Source: Microbacterium sp. MF43 (GTDB lineage Bacteria > Actinomycetota > Actinomycetes > Actinomycetales > Microbacteriaceae). From it: DNA of 64,000 nucleotides. Within the stretch, counting starts at the first letter, position 1. The number at the start of each line of letters is the position of its first letter. This document shows positions 16,985 to 24,323 of the stretch, in pieces. A model generated the notes under the pieces. The model was not told the DNA's origin. It ran no database searches and was given only the letters and a program-made list of their open reading frames with translations. Made by a program: the position numbers and the translations under genes. The stretch is taken from the NCBI RefSeq assembly GCF_012847295.1, contig NZ_JABBDY010000003.1, positions 682,001 through 746,000 on the forward strand, given 5' to 3'.

Positions 16985-17335
16985 GTGTCGAGCCAGCATC
17001 GTCCCCTCCCGCCCCTCGAGGTGCGTGAGCGTGCGACGTGCATGTGCGACTACGGCTCGGCCTGCTCCTCGTTCGCCCCCGGCCACGCGCTGCACCTCAT
17101 CCAGTCGCGGCTCGCCTCGGCGACGCCCTCGGAGTGGTCGGACGCGATCGTCGAGCACGCCGACGCTGCTTCCGGCGTCATCCTCGTGCGGACGCTCGAG
17201 GGCGGCGAGCCGGTCGCGCTGTGGAACGGCGCGGGAGCCTCGCTCGTGCTCTCGCCAGGCGCCCCGGTCGCGCTGCACGGGCGCTATCACGTCCTCGCTG
17301 CGGGACGCGAGCGCTTCAACGTTCTGCGCCGCTGA
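16985..17335 (+). CDS. Uncharacterised 116-residue protein with CxCxxxxxC motif
   Basis: I do not recognise this family. GTG 16985 is chosen because AAGGAG lies 7 nt upstream; an in-frame ATG at 16952 has no such site. The N-terminal third contains CMCDYGSAC, three cysteines that could bind a metal or form a disulfide. The rest alternates a helical stretch (HALHLIQSRLASATPSEWSD) with short strands ending ALHGRYHVLAAGRERFNVL, a compact beta-rich fold. There is no signal peptide or membrane segment. It points toward the copper genes and ends at a perfect hairpin shared with the Cys-rich protein, so a metal-linked role is conceivable but unproven. Confidence 0.75.
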   Translation: MSSQHRPLPPLEVRERATCMCDYGSACSSFAPGHALHLIQSRLASATPSEWSDAIVEHADAASGVILVRTLEGGEPVALWNGAGASLVLSPGAPVALHGRYHVLAAGRERFNVLRR

Positions 17336-17361
17336 TCCCCGGAGGCCCGACGCGAACGGGC

Positions 17362-17383
17362 GAAGGCCGCTCAGGCGGCCTTC
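17362..17383. terminator. Perfect hairpin between convergent small genes
   Basis: GAAGGCCGC (17362-17370) and GCGGCCTTC (17375-17383) form a perfect 9-bp stem with a TCAG tetraloop, which contains the stop codon of the Cys-rich gene. It is well placed to terminate both convergent genes. Confidence 0.65.
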
Positions 17384-17772
17384 ATGATCATGCTCCTGAC
17401 GTCCATGCACGCGTCCATGCACGCCTTGCAGGCCTGAGCGCACATCTTGCAGACCTCGCTGTGGTCGGCATGTTCCATGCACTCGTCCATGCACAGCTGG
17501 CACATCGCGATGCAGGCGTCGAGCATCGACATCATCGTTGCCGGGGTCATGCCCTGCATGCGCATCATGGCGCGCATCATCGTGTTGCACATGTCGGCGC
17601 AGTTCATGCACGCGGGGGCGCACGACATCATCTGCGTGGAGCACACCGTGCAGGCCTGCTCGCACGCCGAGCAGGCGTCCATACAGGCCTGCAGCACCGA
17701 CATGTCCATCGTGTCCATGCCCGGCATCGACATCATGTCCTTCGACATGGCGTCCATCATCGTGGAGTCCAT
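17371..17772 (-). CDS. Cys-rich four-helix-bundle copper-binding protein (DUF326/Csp type)
   Basis: The 133-residue protein has 18 cysteines spaced mostly as CxxxC or CxxC on amphipathic helices (for example ACMDACSACEQAC and CKMCAQACKAC), plus a Met-rich N-terminus (MDSTMMDAMSKDMMSMPGMD). This is the signature of Csp copper-storage proteins, in which Cys line the core of a four-helix bundle and bind many Cu(I) ions. No signal peptide is visible, so the cytosolic type is likely. GAGGTGA precedes the ATG at 17772, and a TAGCAT -10-like box is at 17824-17829. It is divergent from the CopC gene, which supports a copper role. Confidence 0.9.
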   Translation of the reverse strand: MDSTMMDAMSKDMMSMPGMDTMDMSVLQACMDACSACEQACTVCSTQMMSCAPACMNCADMCNTMMRAMMRMQGMTPATMMSMLDACIAMCQLCMDECMEHADHSEVCKMCAQACKACMDACMDVRSMIMKAA

Positions 17773-17823
17773 CTCTCACCTCGCTGACGCTTCGTCGGCG
17801 GGCAGGGGCACCCGCGTGGCGCC

Positions 17824-17829
17824 ATGCTA
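17824..17829 (-). promoter_or_regulatory. Candidate -10 box of the Cys-rich copper protein gene
   Basis: TAGCAT on the minus strand, about 50 nt before the ATG at 17772. A 10-bp palindrome CCTCGCGAGG (17832-17841) lies immediately upstream between this box and the opposing CopC -10 box, a possible operator. Confidence 0.35.
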
Positions 17830-17861
17830 GACCTCGCGAGGCCCGGATCGAAGGGGGCGGA

Positions 17862-17867
17862 TAGGCT
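17862..17867 (+). promoter_or_regulatory. -10 box of copC, leaderless type
   Basis: TAGGCT on the plus strand is 7 nt before GTG 17875 and 10 nt before ATG 17878. The expected transcript start coincides with the GTG. Confidence 0.5.
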
Positions 17868-17874
17868 CGATCGG

Positions 17875-18516
17875 GTGATGTCACGAGGAATTCACACACG
17901 CCCCGCCGCCCGCTGGACCGCGCTTATCGCGACCCTCCTGGCGACGGCCGCCCTGCTGCTGCCCGGCTCCCCCGCCGCAGCTCACGACGAGCTGCTGGGC
18001 AGCGATCCGGCCGAGGACTCCACCGTCGGGACCCTGCCCGACGAGCTGACCCTCACCTTCAGCGGGAGGATCGCGACCGACCCGGGCGCCTCGGAGGTCG
18101 AGGTGACGGATGCCTCGGGCGCATCGCTCGTCGACGCCGACCCCGTCGCCGAGGACAACACCCTGACGCAGGCGCTCACGGGCGAGGCATCCGGTGCCGT
18201 CACCGTGCTGTGGAAGGTGGTCTCGAGCGACGGACATCCCATTTCGGGCGAGTTCACGTTCGAGGTGAGCGGCAGCGGCGGCGAGCCTTCGGCGACCGCC
18301 ACGACCGAGCCGGAGCCGTCCGGTTCGCCCGAGCCGACCGCGCCCCCGGCCGACGAGGCGTCGAGCTTCGACGACGTGTGGCCCTGGGTGCTCGGGGGCC
18401 TGCTGCTCGCCGCGGTCGGCGGCGGCCTCGTCGCCCTCTTCACCGTCCGCGCCCGGCGGGAGCGGACGCCCGGCGGCGAACCGCAGCCCGGATCGGCGCC
18501 CGGCGACGAGCACTAG
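17875..18516 (+). CDS. copC: CopC-domain copper resistance protein with C-terminal membrane anchor
   Basis: The protein of about 213 residues has a Sec signal peptide (Arg-rich start, then ALIATLLATAALLLPGSPAAA) and an expected mature N-terminus at HDELL. In CopC proteins the N-terminal His and the later SSDGHP His bind Cu(II). The CopC beta-sandwich (LTLTFSGRI onward) covers about 45-140. A Pro/Thr/Glu linker and one membrane helix (WPWVLGGLLLAAVGGGLVAL) followed by Arg residues anchor it to the membrane, so it works outside the cell. A fused CopD domain is absent. The start is GTG 17875 or ATG 17878, chosen from the -10 box spacing. It is divergent from the Cys-rich copper-binding gene. Confidence 0.9.
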   Translation: MMSRGIHTRPAARWTALIATLLATAALLLPGSPAAAHDELLGSDPAEDSTVGTLPDELTLTFSGRIATDPGASEVEVTDASGASLVDADPVAEDNTLTQALTGEASGAVTVLWKVVSSDGHPISGEFTFEVSGSGGEPSATATTEPEPSGSPEPTAPPADEASSFDDVWPWVLGGLLLAAVGGGLVALFTVRARRERTPGGEPQPGSAPGDEH

Positions 18517-18519
18517 GCT
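18514..18519 (+). promoter_or_regulatory. -10 box of lpd overlapping the copC stop codon
   Basis: TAGGCT starts with the TAG stop of copC (18514-18516) and ends 6 nt before the lpd ATG at 18526, so the lpd transcript is probably leaderless. There is no Shine-Dalgarno in the 9-bp gap. Confidence 0.5.
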
Positions 18520-18525
18520 GGAACC

Positions 18526-19923
18526 ATGCCTCACTACGACGTCGTCATCCTCGGCGCCGGCCCCGGCGGGTACGTCGCGGCCGTCCGCAGCGCTCAGCTC
18601 GGCCTCTCCGTCGCGATCATCGAAGAGAAGTACTGGGGCGGTGTCTGCCTGAACGTGGGCTGCATCCCCTCGAAGGCTCTGCTCAAGAACGCCGACCTGG
18701 CCCACCAGTTCCACCACAAGGCGGAGCTGTTCGGCATCTCGGGCGACGTGCAGTTCGACTTCGGGGTGGCGTGGGACCGCAGCCGCAAGGTGGCCGACAC
18801 GCACGTCAAGGGCATCCACTACCTGATGAAGAAGAACAAGGTCACCGAGTACGAGGGCCGCGGCTCCTTCACGGGTCCGAACGCGATCACCGTGACCAAG
18901 GCCGACGGAGCCACCGAGGAGGTCACGTTCGACAACGCGATCATCTCGACCGGCTCGAAGGTGCGCCTGCTCCCCGGCGTGCAGATCGGCGGCAACATCG
19001 TCACGTACGAGGAGCAGATCCTCGCCCGCGACCTGCCTTCGTCGATCGTCATCGTCGGCGCCGGCGCGATCGGCATGGAGTTCGCCTTCGTGATGGTCAA
19101 CTACGGTGTCAAGGTCACCATCATCGAGTTCCTCGACCGCGCCCTCCCCAACGAGGACGCCGACGTGTCGAAGGAGATCGCCAAGCAGTACAAGGGCTAC
19201 GGCGTCGACATCCTCACCTCGACGAAGGTCGAGACGGTCACCGACCACGGCGACAGGGTCACCGTCACGTACACGGCGAAGGACGGCACCGCCGGCTCGA
19301 TCGACGCCGACAAGGTCATGATGTCGATCGGCTTCGCCCCCAATGTCGAGGGCTTCGGCCTCGAGAGCACCGGGGTGAAGCTCACCGACCGCGGCGCGAT
19401 CGACATCGACGACAACATGCGCACCAACGTGCCCCACATCTACGCGATCGGCGACGTCACCGCGAAGCTGCAGCTGGCCCACGTGGCCGAGGCGCAGGGC
19501 GTCGTGGCTGCCGAGACGATCGGCAAGGCCGAGACGATGACCCTCGGCGACTACCGCATGATGCCCCGCGCGACCTTCTGCTCGCCGCAGGTCGCCTCGT
19601 TCGGTCTCACCGAGCAGCAGGCCCGGGACGCCGGCTACGACGTCAAGGTCGCGAAGTTCCCGTTCTCGGCGAACGGCAAGGCCAACGGCCTGGGCGAGGC
19701 GATCGGCTTCGTCAAGCTCATCGCCGACGGCGAGCACCTCGAACTGCTCGGCGGACACCTGATCGGCCCCGACGTGTCCGAGCTGCTCCCCGAGCTCACG
19801 CTCGCGCAGAAGTGGGACCTCACCGCGCTCGAGGCCGCGCGCAACGTCCACACCCACCCGACGCTGTCCGAGGCCGTCCAGGAGGCCTTCCACGGCCTCG
19901 CCGGCCACATGATCAACCTCTGA
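18526..19923 (+). CDS. lpdA: Dihydrolipoamide dehydrogenase (E3)
   Basis: This flavoenzyme reoxidises dihydrolipoyl groups of the pyruvate and 2-oxoglutarate dehydrogenase complexes and the glycine cleavage system with NAD+. The 465-residue protein has the FAD motif GAGPGG (10-15), the redox disulfide Cys41/Cys46 in [13 protein letters not shown], the NAD-binding GAGAIGMEF and the C-terminal active-site HTHPTLSE (His444, Glu449) supplied to the partner subunit. All catalytic residues are present. Its proximity to an OdhI/GarA-like FHA gene is notable, since that regulator acts on a complex using this subunit. It ends in a hairpin shared with the convergent thioesterase gene. Confidence 0.97.
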   Translation: MPHYDVVILGAGPGGYVAAVRSAQLGLSVAIIEEKYWGGVCLNVGCIPSKALLKNADLAHQFHHKAELFGISGDVQFDFGVAWDRSRKVADTHVKGIHYLMKKNKVTEYEGRGSFTGPNAITVTKADGATEEVTFDNAIISTGSKVRLLPGVQIGGNIVTYEEQILARDLPSSIVIVGAGAIGMEFAFVMVNYGVKVTIIEFLDRALPNEDADVSKEIAKQYKGYGVDILTSTKVETVTDHGDRVTVTYTAKDGTAGSIDADKVMMSIGFAPNVEGFGLESTGVKLTDRGAIDIDDNMRTNVPHIYAIGDVTAKLQLAHVAEAQGVVAAETIGKAETMTLGDYRMMPRATFCSPQVASFGLTEQQARDAGYDVKVAKFPFSANGKANGLGEAIGFVKLIADGEHLELLGGHLIGPDVSELLPELTLAQKWDLTALEAARNVHTHPTLSEAVQEAFHGLAGHMINL

Positions 19924-19951
19924 CGCGACCCGGGTCGAGCGACCCGACGAC

Positions 19952-19983
19952 GCGAAGGCCCTGGATCACTCCGGGGCCTTCGC
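19952..19983. terminator. Bidirectional hairpin between lpdA and thioesterase
   Basis: GCGAAGGCCC (19952-19961) pairs perfectly with GGGCCTTCGC (19974-19983) around a 12-nt loop, between convergent stop codons at 19923 and 19987. Confidence 0.65.
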
Positions 19984-19986
19984 CGT

Positions 19987-20484
19987 TCAGGGCCGCAGCA
20001 CGAGAAGCGAGCTGGTCGCCGTCGCGAGCGCGGTGCCCGAGGCATCCTCCAGCACTCCCTCGGCGAAGATCACCCGCGACCCGCCCTTCACGACCCGGCC
20101 CCGCGCGCGAAGCATGCCGGTCGTCGAGAGGATGGGCCGCAGGTACGACACGGTGAGGTCGATCGACGTGTACCCGACCCCCGCCGGAAGCGTCGTGTGC
20201 GCGGCGCACCCGACCACCGTGTCGAGGAGCGTGCACGCGACCCCGCCGTGGACCACGCCGAGCACGTTGTAGTGGAACTCGCGGGGCTCGCACTCGAAGA
20301 CCGCCTCGCCGGGCTCGGCCGACACCAGCGTGAAGTCGAGAAGGCGCGCGATCGGCGGGGGCGGAAGCTCCCCGGCGATGAGCGCACGCAGGTAGGTGAG
20401 CCCGTCCATGGCCCGGGAGGCGGCCAGCGGCGGCGCCGGGTCCTCCCACTCGACGGTCCGGCTGCGGGGCGCGTCGCTGCTCAT
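19987..20484 (-). CDS. PaaI-like hotdog-fold thioesterase
   Basis: A 165-residue thioesterase-superfamily protein. The hotdog signature NVLGVVHGGVACTLLDTVVG, then YTSIDLTVSYLRP and ARGRVVKGGSRVIFAEG, match the PaaI group, which hydrolyses aryl- or acyl-CoA thioesters. I chose ATG 20484 because TAGGCT lies 7 nt upstream (leaderless) and the longer in-frame extension is Arg-rich noise. The catalytic Asp is probably in the TLLDT helix. It is a single-gene unit by position; the substrate is not predictable. It could clear acyl-CoA made by the synthetase upstream, but no operon links them. Confidence 0.9.
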   Translation of the reverse strand: MSSDAPRSRTVEWEDPAPPLAASRAMDGLTYLRALIAGELPPPPIARLLDFTLVSAEPGEAVFECEPREFHYNVLGVVHGGVACTLLDTVVGCAAHTTLPAGVGYTSIDLTVSYLRPILSTTGMLRARGRVVKGGSRVIFAEGVLEDASGTALATATSSLLVLRP

Positions 20485-20491
20485 GTCCCGA

Positions 20492-20497
20492 AGCCTA
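20492..20497 (-). promoter_or_regulatory. -10 box of the thioesterase gene, leaderless type
   Basis: TAGGCT on the minus strand lies 7 nt before the ATG at 20484. Confidence 0.5.
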
Positions 20498-20533
20498 GTC
20501 CCGGCGAAACCGCCGTACCTCTCCGATGGCGAC

Positions 20534-20546
20534 CCCGCTTCGCGGG
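20534..20546. terminator. Short hairpin after the CYTH gene
   Basis: CCCGC (20534-20538) and GCGGG (20542-20546) pair around a 3-nt loop, 25 nt past the CYTH stop codon. The stem is short, so support is weak. Confidence 0.25.
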
Positions 20547-20570
20547 CTTCGCGCGGTCCCGAAGACGGCC

Positions 20571-21218
20571 TCAGTGACCGAGCGCGCGGGCGAGTTTGGA
20601 ATCGGATGCCGCGGCCCGGCCACCGGCGGCCAGCGCCGCCCGCTCGACGGCAGCGAAGAACGACTGACGCCACGCGGGGTCGGCCGGCGCGGCCGGACCC
20701 AGCTCGACCTCCCACTCGTGCCACTCGCGTTCGGTGCCGCTGCGCTCGTCGCGCGTGGAGACGTGGTCGTCGGCGAACTCCGCCACGACGCCGCCACCCG
20801 CCGAGAGGAGCGAGTAGGCGATCCGATGGTTGCGGATGCGGGCGAGCGGCGTCAGCTCGGCGTCGCCGGCGACGGCGGCGAGCTCTGCGCGCGTGGCGTC
20901 CGGCACCGTAGCCGCCTCGCCGAGTGGCCAGTGCAGCTCGACTCGGCCGCCGTCGGCACCGCGAGGACCCTTGATGTGCCAGCCCTCGTCGGGACCGCCC
21001 GTCCGGCGGCGCAGGGCATAGCCGTGGCGGGCGAGCGCGGCATCGTCGGTGTCGAGGTACGTCGCGTCCAGCGACCGCTCCTCCCCCGCGCTCACCGAGG
21101 CGACGCTCGGCAGGGCGGACCAGTCGGGCACGGCTGCACCCGGCTCGACGTCGAACTTCAGCTCCACCTCGACGGAACGTGCCGGCGCTCCGCCGGACCC
21201 GGGATCAGCGGAGCTCAC
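20571..21218 (-). CDS. CYTH domain-containing protein
   Basis: A 215-residue member of the CYTH/triphosphate tunnel family. The diagnostic ExExK is in SVEVELKFDV near the N-terminus, followed by alternating basic and acidic strands (YALRRRTGG, WHIKGPRG, VVAEFADDHV, WHEWEVELG) that build the tunnel. Family members hydrolyse or bind triphosphates, such as inorganic triphosphate or thiamine triphosphate, with a divalent metal. I chose GTG 21218, giving a 14-bp overlap with the upstream small gene and immediate entry into the domain; the open frame extends further but without homology-like sequence. A CHAD domain, often fused in this family, is absent. Confidence 0.9.
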   Translation of the reverse strand: MSSADPGSGGAPARSVEVELKFDVEPGAAVPDWSALPSVASVSAGEERSLDATYLDTDDAALARHGYALRRRTGGPDEGWHIKGPRGADGGRVELHWPLGEAATVPDATRAELAAVAGDAELTPLARIRNHRIAYSLLSAGGGVVAEFADDHVSTRDERSGTEREWHEWEVELGPAAPADPAWRQSFFAAVERAALAAGGRAAASDSKLARALGH

Positions 21219-21438
21219 TCGCGGGGCTCGCGCTGGGATCGATGTCGTCCTGCGACTCGACGAACCAGAACTCGGCCTCGGTGGGGCCGTCGCCTTCGCC
21301 GGTCTTCTCAGGGTCGCCCTTCCGCTCGTAGACGACCTGGGTCTCGCTGTACGGGACGATGAGACGGTCGAGCTGCGGGTCTTCCAGCGGCAGGAGCTGA
21401 CCGTCGAGCGGGCCCCCATGGAGTCGTGCGATTGCCAT
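21205..21438 (-). CDS. Small uncharacterised acidic protein (77 residues)
   Basis: The start ATG 21438 is set by TACGCT 6 nt upstream, a leaderless arrangement seen elsewhere in this window. The sequence opens ARLHGGPLDGQLLPL, resembling the short family often annotated as a response-regulator-like or hypothetical actinobacterial protein with HGGPLDG, then has a Tyr/Val strand (IVPYSETQVVYERKG) and an acidic tail with FWFVESQDDID. No signal or membrane segment is present. It overlaps the CYTH gene by 14 bp and is surely co-transcribed with it. Function unknown. Confidence 0.8.
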   Translation of the reverse strand: MAIARLHGGPLDGQLLPLEDPQLDRLIVPYSETQVVYERKGDPEKTGEGDGPTEAEFWFVESQDDIDPSASPASELR

Positions 21439-21444
21439 GCGCCC

Positions 21445-21450
21445 AGCGTA
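21445..21450 (-). promoter_or_regulatory. -10 box of the small gene/CYTH operon
   Basis: TACGCT (TANNNT type) on the minus strand lies 6 nt before ATG 21438. Confidence 0.4.
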
Positions 21451-21556
21451 GACCCGCGCATCGGCAGGAGCCCTGCGGTTGCATTTGCCGTGTCGCTCTG
21501 GTTCGCTGTGCGGCCCCCGCCGTCCTCTTCGCGCACTCGTCGGCCGCCGGACGTTA

Positions 21557-21570
21557 TGCAAGCGTTTCCA
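21557..21570 (+). promoter_or_regulatory. LacI-family operator-like site upstream of glgP
   Basis: TGCAAGCGTTTCCA contains the AAGCG-TT core typical of LacI/GalR-family operators and is nearly palindromic. It covers the -35 region of the glgP promoter, where repressor binding would block transcription. Only one such site was noticed. Confidence 0.35.
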
Positions 21571-21581
21571 GCCGGTGCCCC

Positions 21582-21587
21582 TAGAAT
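21582..21587 (+). promoter_or_regulatory. -10 box of glgP, leaderless type
   Basis: TAGAAT on the plus strand is followed by exactly 6 nt and the GTG start at 21594. Confidence 0.55.
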
Positions 21588-21593
21588 CGCTGC

Positions 21594-24146
21594 GTGAAGG
21601 CCATCCGAACGTTCACCGTCCGCCCTGTCCTCGCCGACTCCCTCGCTCCTCTCGATCGCCTCGCCGCCAACTGGCGCTGGTCGTGGAGCCGGGCGACGCA
21701 CGCGCTCTTCGCGTCGATGGATCCGTCGCTGTGGGAGCGCATCGGCGAGAACCCCGCCCGCATGCTCGGCGCCGTCGGTCAGGATCGCCTGGACGAGCTC
21801 GCGCGCGACGATGCCTTCGTGCAGCGGGTCCGCGAGGAGGACGAGCGCCTCACCGCCTACCTCGACGGCGACCGCTGGTTCCAGCGACTCGAGGGCGACA
21901 AGCCCGCCCACATCGCCTACTTCTCGCCCGAGTTCGGCGTGGACGGGTCACTCCCCCAGTACTCCGGCGGTCTCGGCATCCTCGCGGGCGACCACTTGAA
22001 GAGCGCGTCCGACCTCGGCGTGCCGCTCACCGGCGTCGGCCTCTTCTACCGCGCCGGTTATTTCCGCCAGTCGATCGGCGACGACGGCTGGCAGCGCGAG
22101 AGCTATCCGCTGCTCGACCCGTACGGCCTCGGTCTCACGCTGCTGCGCGATGCGGACGGGGCGCCGGCCGAGATCTCGCTCGACCTCCCGGGCGACCGCG
22201 TGCTCTACGCCCGCATCTGGGTGGCCGACATCGGACGCATCCCCCTTCTCCTCCTCGACTCCGAGACGCCCTCGAACTCCGAGGAGATGCGCAAGGTCAC
22301 CGACCGCCTCTACGGCGGCGGCGGCGAGCACCGCTTGCTGCAGGAGCTCCTGCTCGGCGTCGGCGGCGTGCGCGCGCTGCGCCGGTGGTGCCAGATCACC
22401 GGACGGCCCGCTCCGGACGTGTACCACACCAACGAGGGCCATGCCGGATTCCAGGGCCTGGAGCGGATGTCGGAGCTCATCACCCACGACGGCCTCACGT
22501 TCGACGTGGCGCTCGCCCAGGTGCGTGCCGGCACGGTCTTCACGACGCACACCCCCGTGCCCGCCGGCATCGACCGCTTCCCGCGCGACCTCATCGCCGA
22601 TTACCTTGCGAACGGTCTCTTCGCGGGCCTCGACGCCGGCCGCGCCATCGCGCTCGGCCTCGAGACGTGGGACGGCGGCGACCAGGGCGTCTTCAACATG
22701 GCCGTCCTCGGCCTGCATCTGGGCCAGCACGCCAACGGTGTCTCCCAGCTGCACGGTGAGGTGAGTCGCGGGATGTTCGGGATGCTGTGGCCCGACGTCG
22801 ACGTCGACGAGGTGCCCATCACCTCGATCACCAACGGCGTCCACGCCCCGACGTGGGTGCACCCCGCCCTCAAGGCGCTCAGCGAGCGCGTCTGGGGCGA
22901 CGCCCATACCGACACGCACGACTGGAACGACCGCGAGGCGGTCACGGATGCCGAGCTGTGGGGCGTCCGCCAGCAGATGAAGGGCGAGCTCGTCGCCGAG
23001 GCGCGACGGCGGGTCGCGGCATCCGTGTCCAACGGCCACACCCCCGCGTGGATCGACGACCTGCTCGATCCCGAGGTGCTCACGATCGGCTTCGCGCGCC
23101 GCGTGCCCACGTACAAGCGGCTCACGCTGATGCTCCGCGACCCGGAGCGCCTCACCCGGCTCCTGACCGACCCGGAACGCCCGGTTCAGATCGTGATCGG
23201 GGGCAAGTCGCACCCCGCCGACGACTCCGGCAAGATCCTCATCCAGCAGCTGGTGCGCTTCAGCCGCGACCCGAAGGTGCGCGGACGCATCGTGTTCCTC
23301 CCGGACTACGACATCGGCCTCGCCAAGGACCTCTACCCCGGCTGCGACGTGTGGCTCAACAACCCGCTGCGCCCCCTCGAGGCGTGCGGCACGAGCGGCA
23401 TGAAGGCGGCGCTCAACGGCGCGCTCAACCTGTCCATCCTCGACGGCTGGTGGGACGAGTGGTTCGACGGTCAGAACGGCTGGGCGATCCCGACCGCCGA
23501 CACCGCGTCGAACGACGAAGAGCGCGATGATGCCGAGGCATCCGCTCTGTACGACCTCATCGAGCACCAGCTCGTGCCGCGGTTCTACGAGCGCGAGGGC
23601 GGCATTCCGACAGCGTGGCTCGGCATGGTGCGCCACACCATGACCGACCTCGGCACGAAGGCCACGAGCGACCGCATGGTGCGCGACTACGTCCAGCGCC
23701 TGTACGTGCCCGCGGCGGCCCACGACGCCGCGCTCCGCGCCGACGGGTTCGCCGAGGCGCGCTCGCTCGCGGAGTTCAAGGCGCGGGTGGCGGATGCCTG
23801 GGCGCGCGTCTCGATCGCCGGTGTGGACTCGTCCGGCATCCCCGCGCAGGCGCAGGCCGGTGACGCCCTCGAGGTGAGCGCGGCCGTGCGACTCGACGGG
23901 CTGGCGCTCGACGATGTGGCGGTGGAGCTCGCCTATGGGCGCACCGATGAGGACGACGCGCTCGCGCGCGACCACTCCGTGCACCGCCTCGCTCCGGCCG
24001 AGCAGACCGCGGACGGCGTCACGTTCTTCACCGGCACGCTGCCGCTCACGGTGACGGGGACCTTTGGCTACACGGTGCGCGTGGTGCCGGCTCATCCGCT
24101 GCTCGTCTCGCCGGTGGAGCTCGGCCTGGTCACCTACGCCTCCTGA
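21594..24146 (+). CDS. glgP: Alpha-glucan (maltodextrin/glycogen) phosphorylase
   Basis: This enzyme phosphorolyses alpha-1,4-glucans to glucose 1-phosphate. The 850-residue protein belongs to the actinobacterial/archaeal-type GlgP group with an N-terminal DUF3417-like region (about 1-115), YFSPEFGVDGSLPQYSGGLG, the HTPVPAGIDRF segment and RPLEACGTSGMKAALNGALN, in which Lys604 should hold pyridoxal phosphate. The last 120 residues form a separate beta-domain. GTG 21594 follows a leaderless-type TAGAAT box. A LacI-like operator candidate in the promoter suggests sugar control. Glucose 1-phosphate made here would join the glycolytic pool that the nearby glucokinase also feeds. Confidence 0.95.
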   Translation: MKAIRTFTVRPVLADSLAPLDRLAANWRWSWSRATHALFASMDPSLWERIGENPARMLGAVGQDRLDELARDDAFVQRVREEDERLTAYLDGDRWFQRLEGDKPAHIAYFSPEFGVDGSLPQYSGGLGILAGDHLKSASDLGVPLTGVGLFYRAGYFRQSIGDDGWQRESYPLLDPYGLGLTLLRDADGAPAEISLDLPGDRVLYARIWVADIGRIPLLLLDSETPSNSEEMRKVTDRLYGGGGEHRLLQELLLGVGGVRALRRWCQITGRPAPDVYHTNEGHAGFQGLERMSELITHDGLTFDVALAQVRAGTVFTTHTPVPAGIDRFPRDLIADYLANGLFAGLDAGRAIALGLETWDGGDQGVFNMAVLGLHLGQHANGVSQLHGEVSRGMFGMLWPDVDVDEVPITSITNGVHAPTWVHPALKALSERVWGDAHTDTHDWNDREAVTDAELWGVRQQMKGELVAEARRRVAASVSNGHTPAWIDDLLDPEVLTIGFARRVPTYKRLTLMLRDPERLTRLLTDPERPVQIVIGGKSHPADDSGKILIQQLVRFSRDPKVRGRIVFLPDYDIGLAKDLYPGCDVWLNNPLRPLEACGTSGMKAALNGALNLSILDGWWDEWFDGQNGWAIPTADTASNDEERDDAEASALYDLIEHQLVPRFYEREGGIPTAWLGMVRHTMTDLGTKATSDRMVRDYVQRLYVPAAAHDAALRADGFAEARSLAEFKARVADAWARVSIAGVDSSGIPAQAQAGDALEVSAAVRLDGLALDDVAVELAYGRTDEDDALARDHSVHRLAPAEQTADGVTFFTGTLPLTVTGTFGYTVRVVPAHPLLVSPVELGLVTYAS

Positions 24147-24156
24147 CCTGCTCGCT

Positions 24157-24285
24157 CCCCGGTCGTTGAGCGAGGAGCGAAGCGACGAGAGCAAACGGGT
24201 CTCGGCGAGGATCGGTCCGCGCATACCTTCGGACGATGGCGTTGCTGACCCGTTTCGACTCGCTCCGCTCGCTCGACGACCGGGG
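24157..24285. repeat. Inverted pair of intergenic GTCG(T/C)(T/C)GAGCG repeats
   Basis: The left arm (24157-24200, CCCCGGTCGTTGAGCGAGGA onward to AAACGGGT) is an imperfect reverse complement of the right arm (24248-24285, ACCCGTTTCGACTCGCTCCG onward to CCGGGG), with about 47 nt between them. The arms are related to the units at 6513-6705. It lies 11 bp past the glgP stop and upstream of the next gene, so it may serve as terminator. Confidence 0.7.
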
Positions 24286-24311
24286 CGTCGGAGCGGGGTG
24301 GCGGGAGCGAA

Positions 24312-24317
24312 TATCGT
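24312..24317 (+). promoter_or_regulatory. -10 box of the glutamine amidotransferase gene
   Basis: TATCGT lies 6 nt before GTG 24324. The spacer GGGAGC could alternatively act as a very close ribosome binding site. Confidence 0.4.
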
Positions 24318-24323
24318 GGGAGC

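Noticed and set aside
19987-20724. A 245-residue version of the thioesterase
   Set aside because: The first 80 residues are Arg/Gly-rich noise and overlap the CYTH gene; ATG 20484 has a proper -10 box.
20571-21911. A 446-residue version of the CYTH gene with a long N-terminal extension
   Set aside because: The extension overlaps the small gene, the promoter region and glgP antisense, and lacks domain-like sequence; GTG 21218 starts directly at the CYTH domain.
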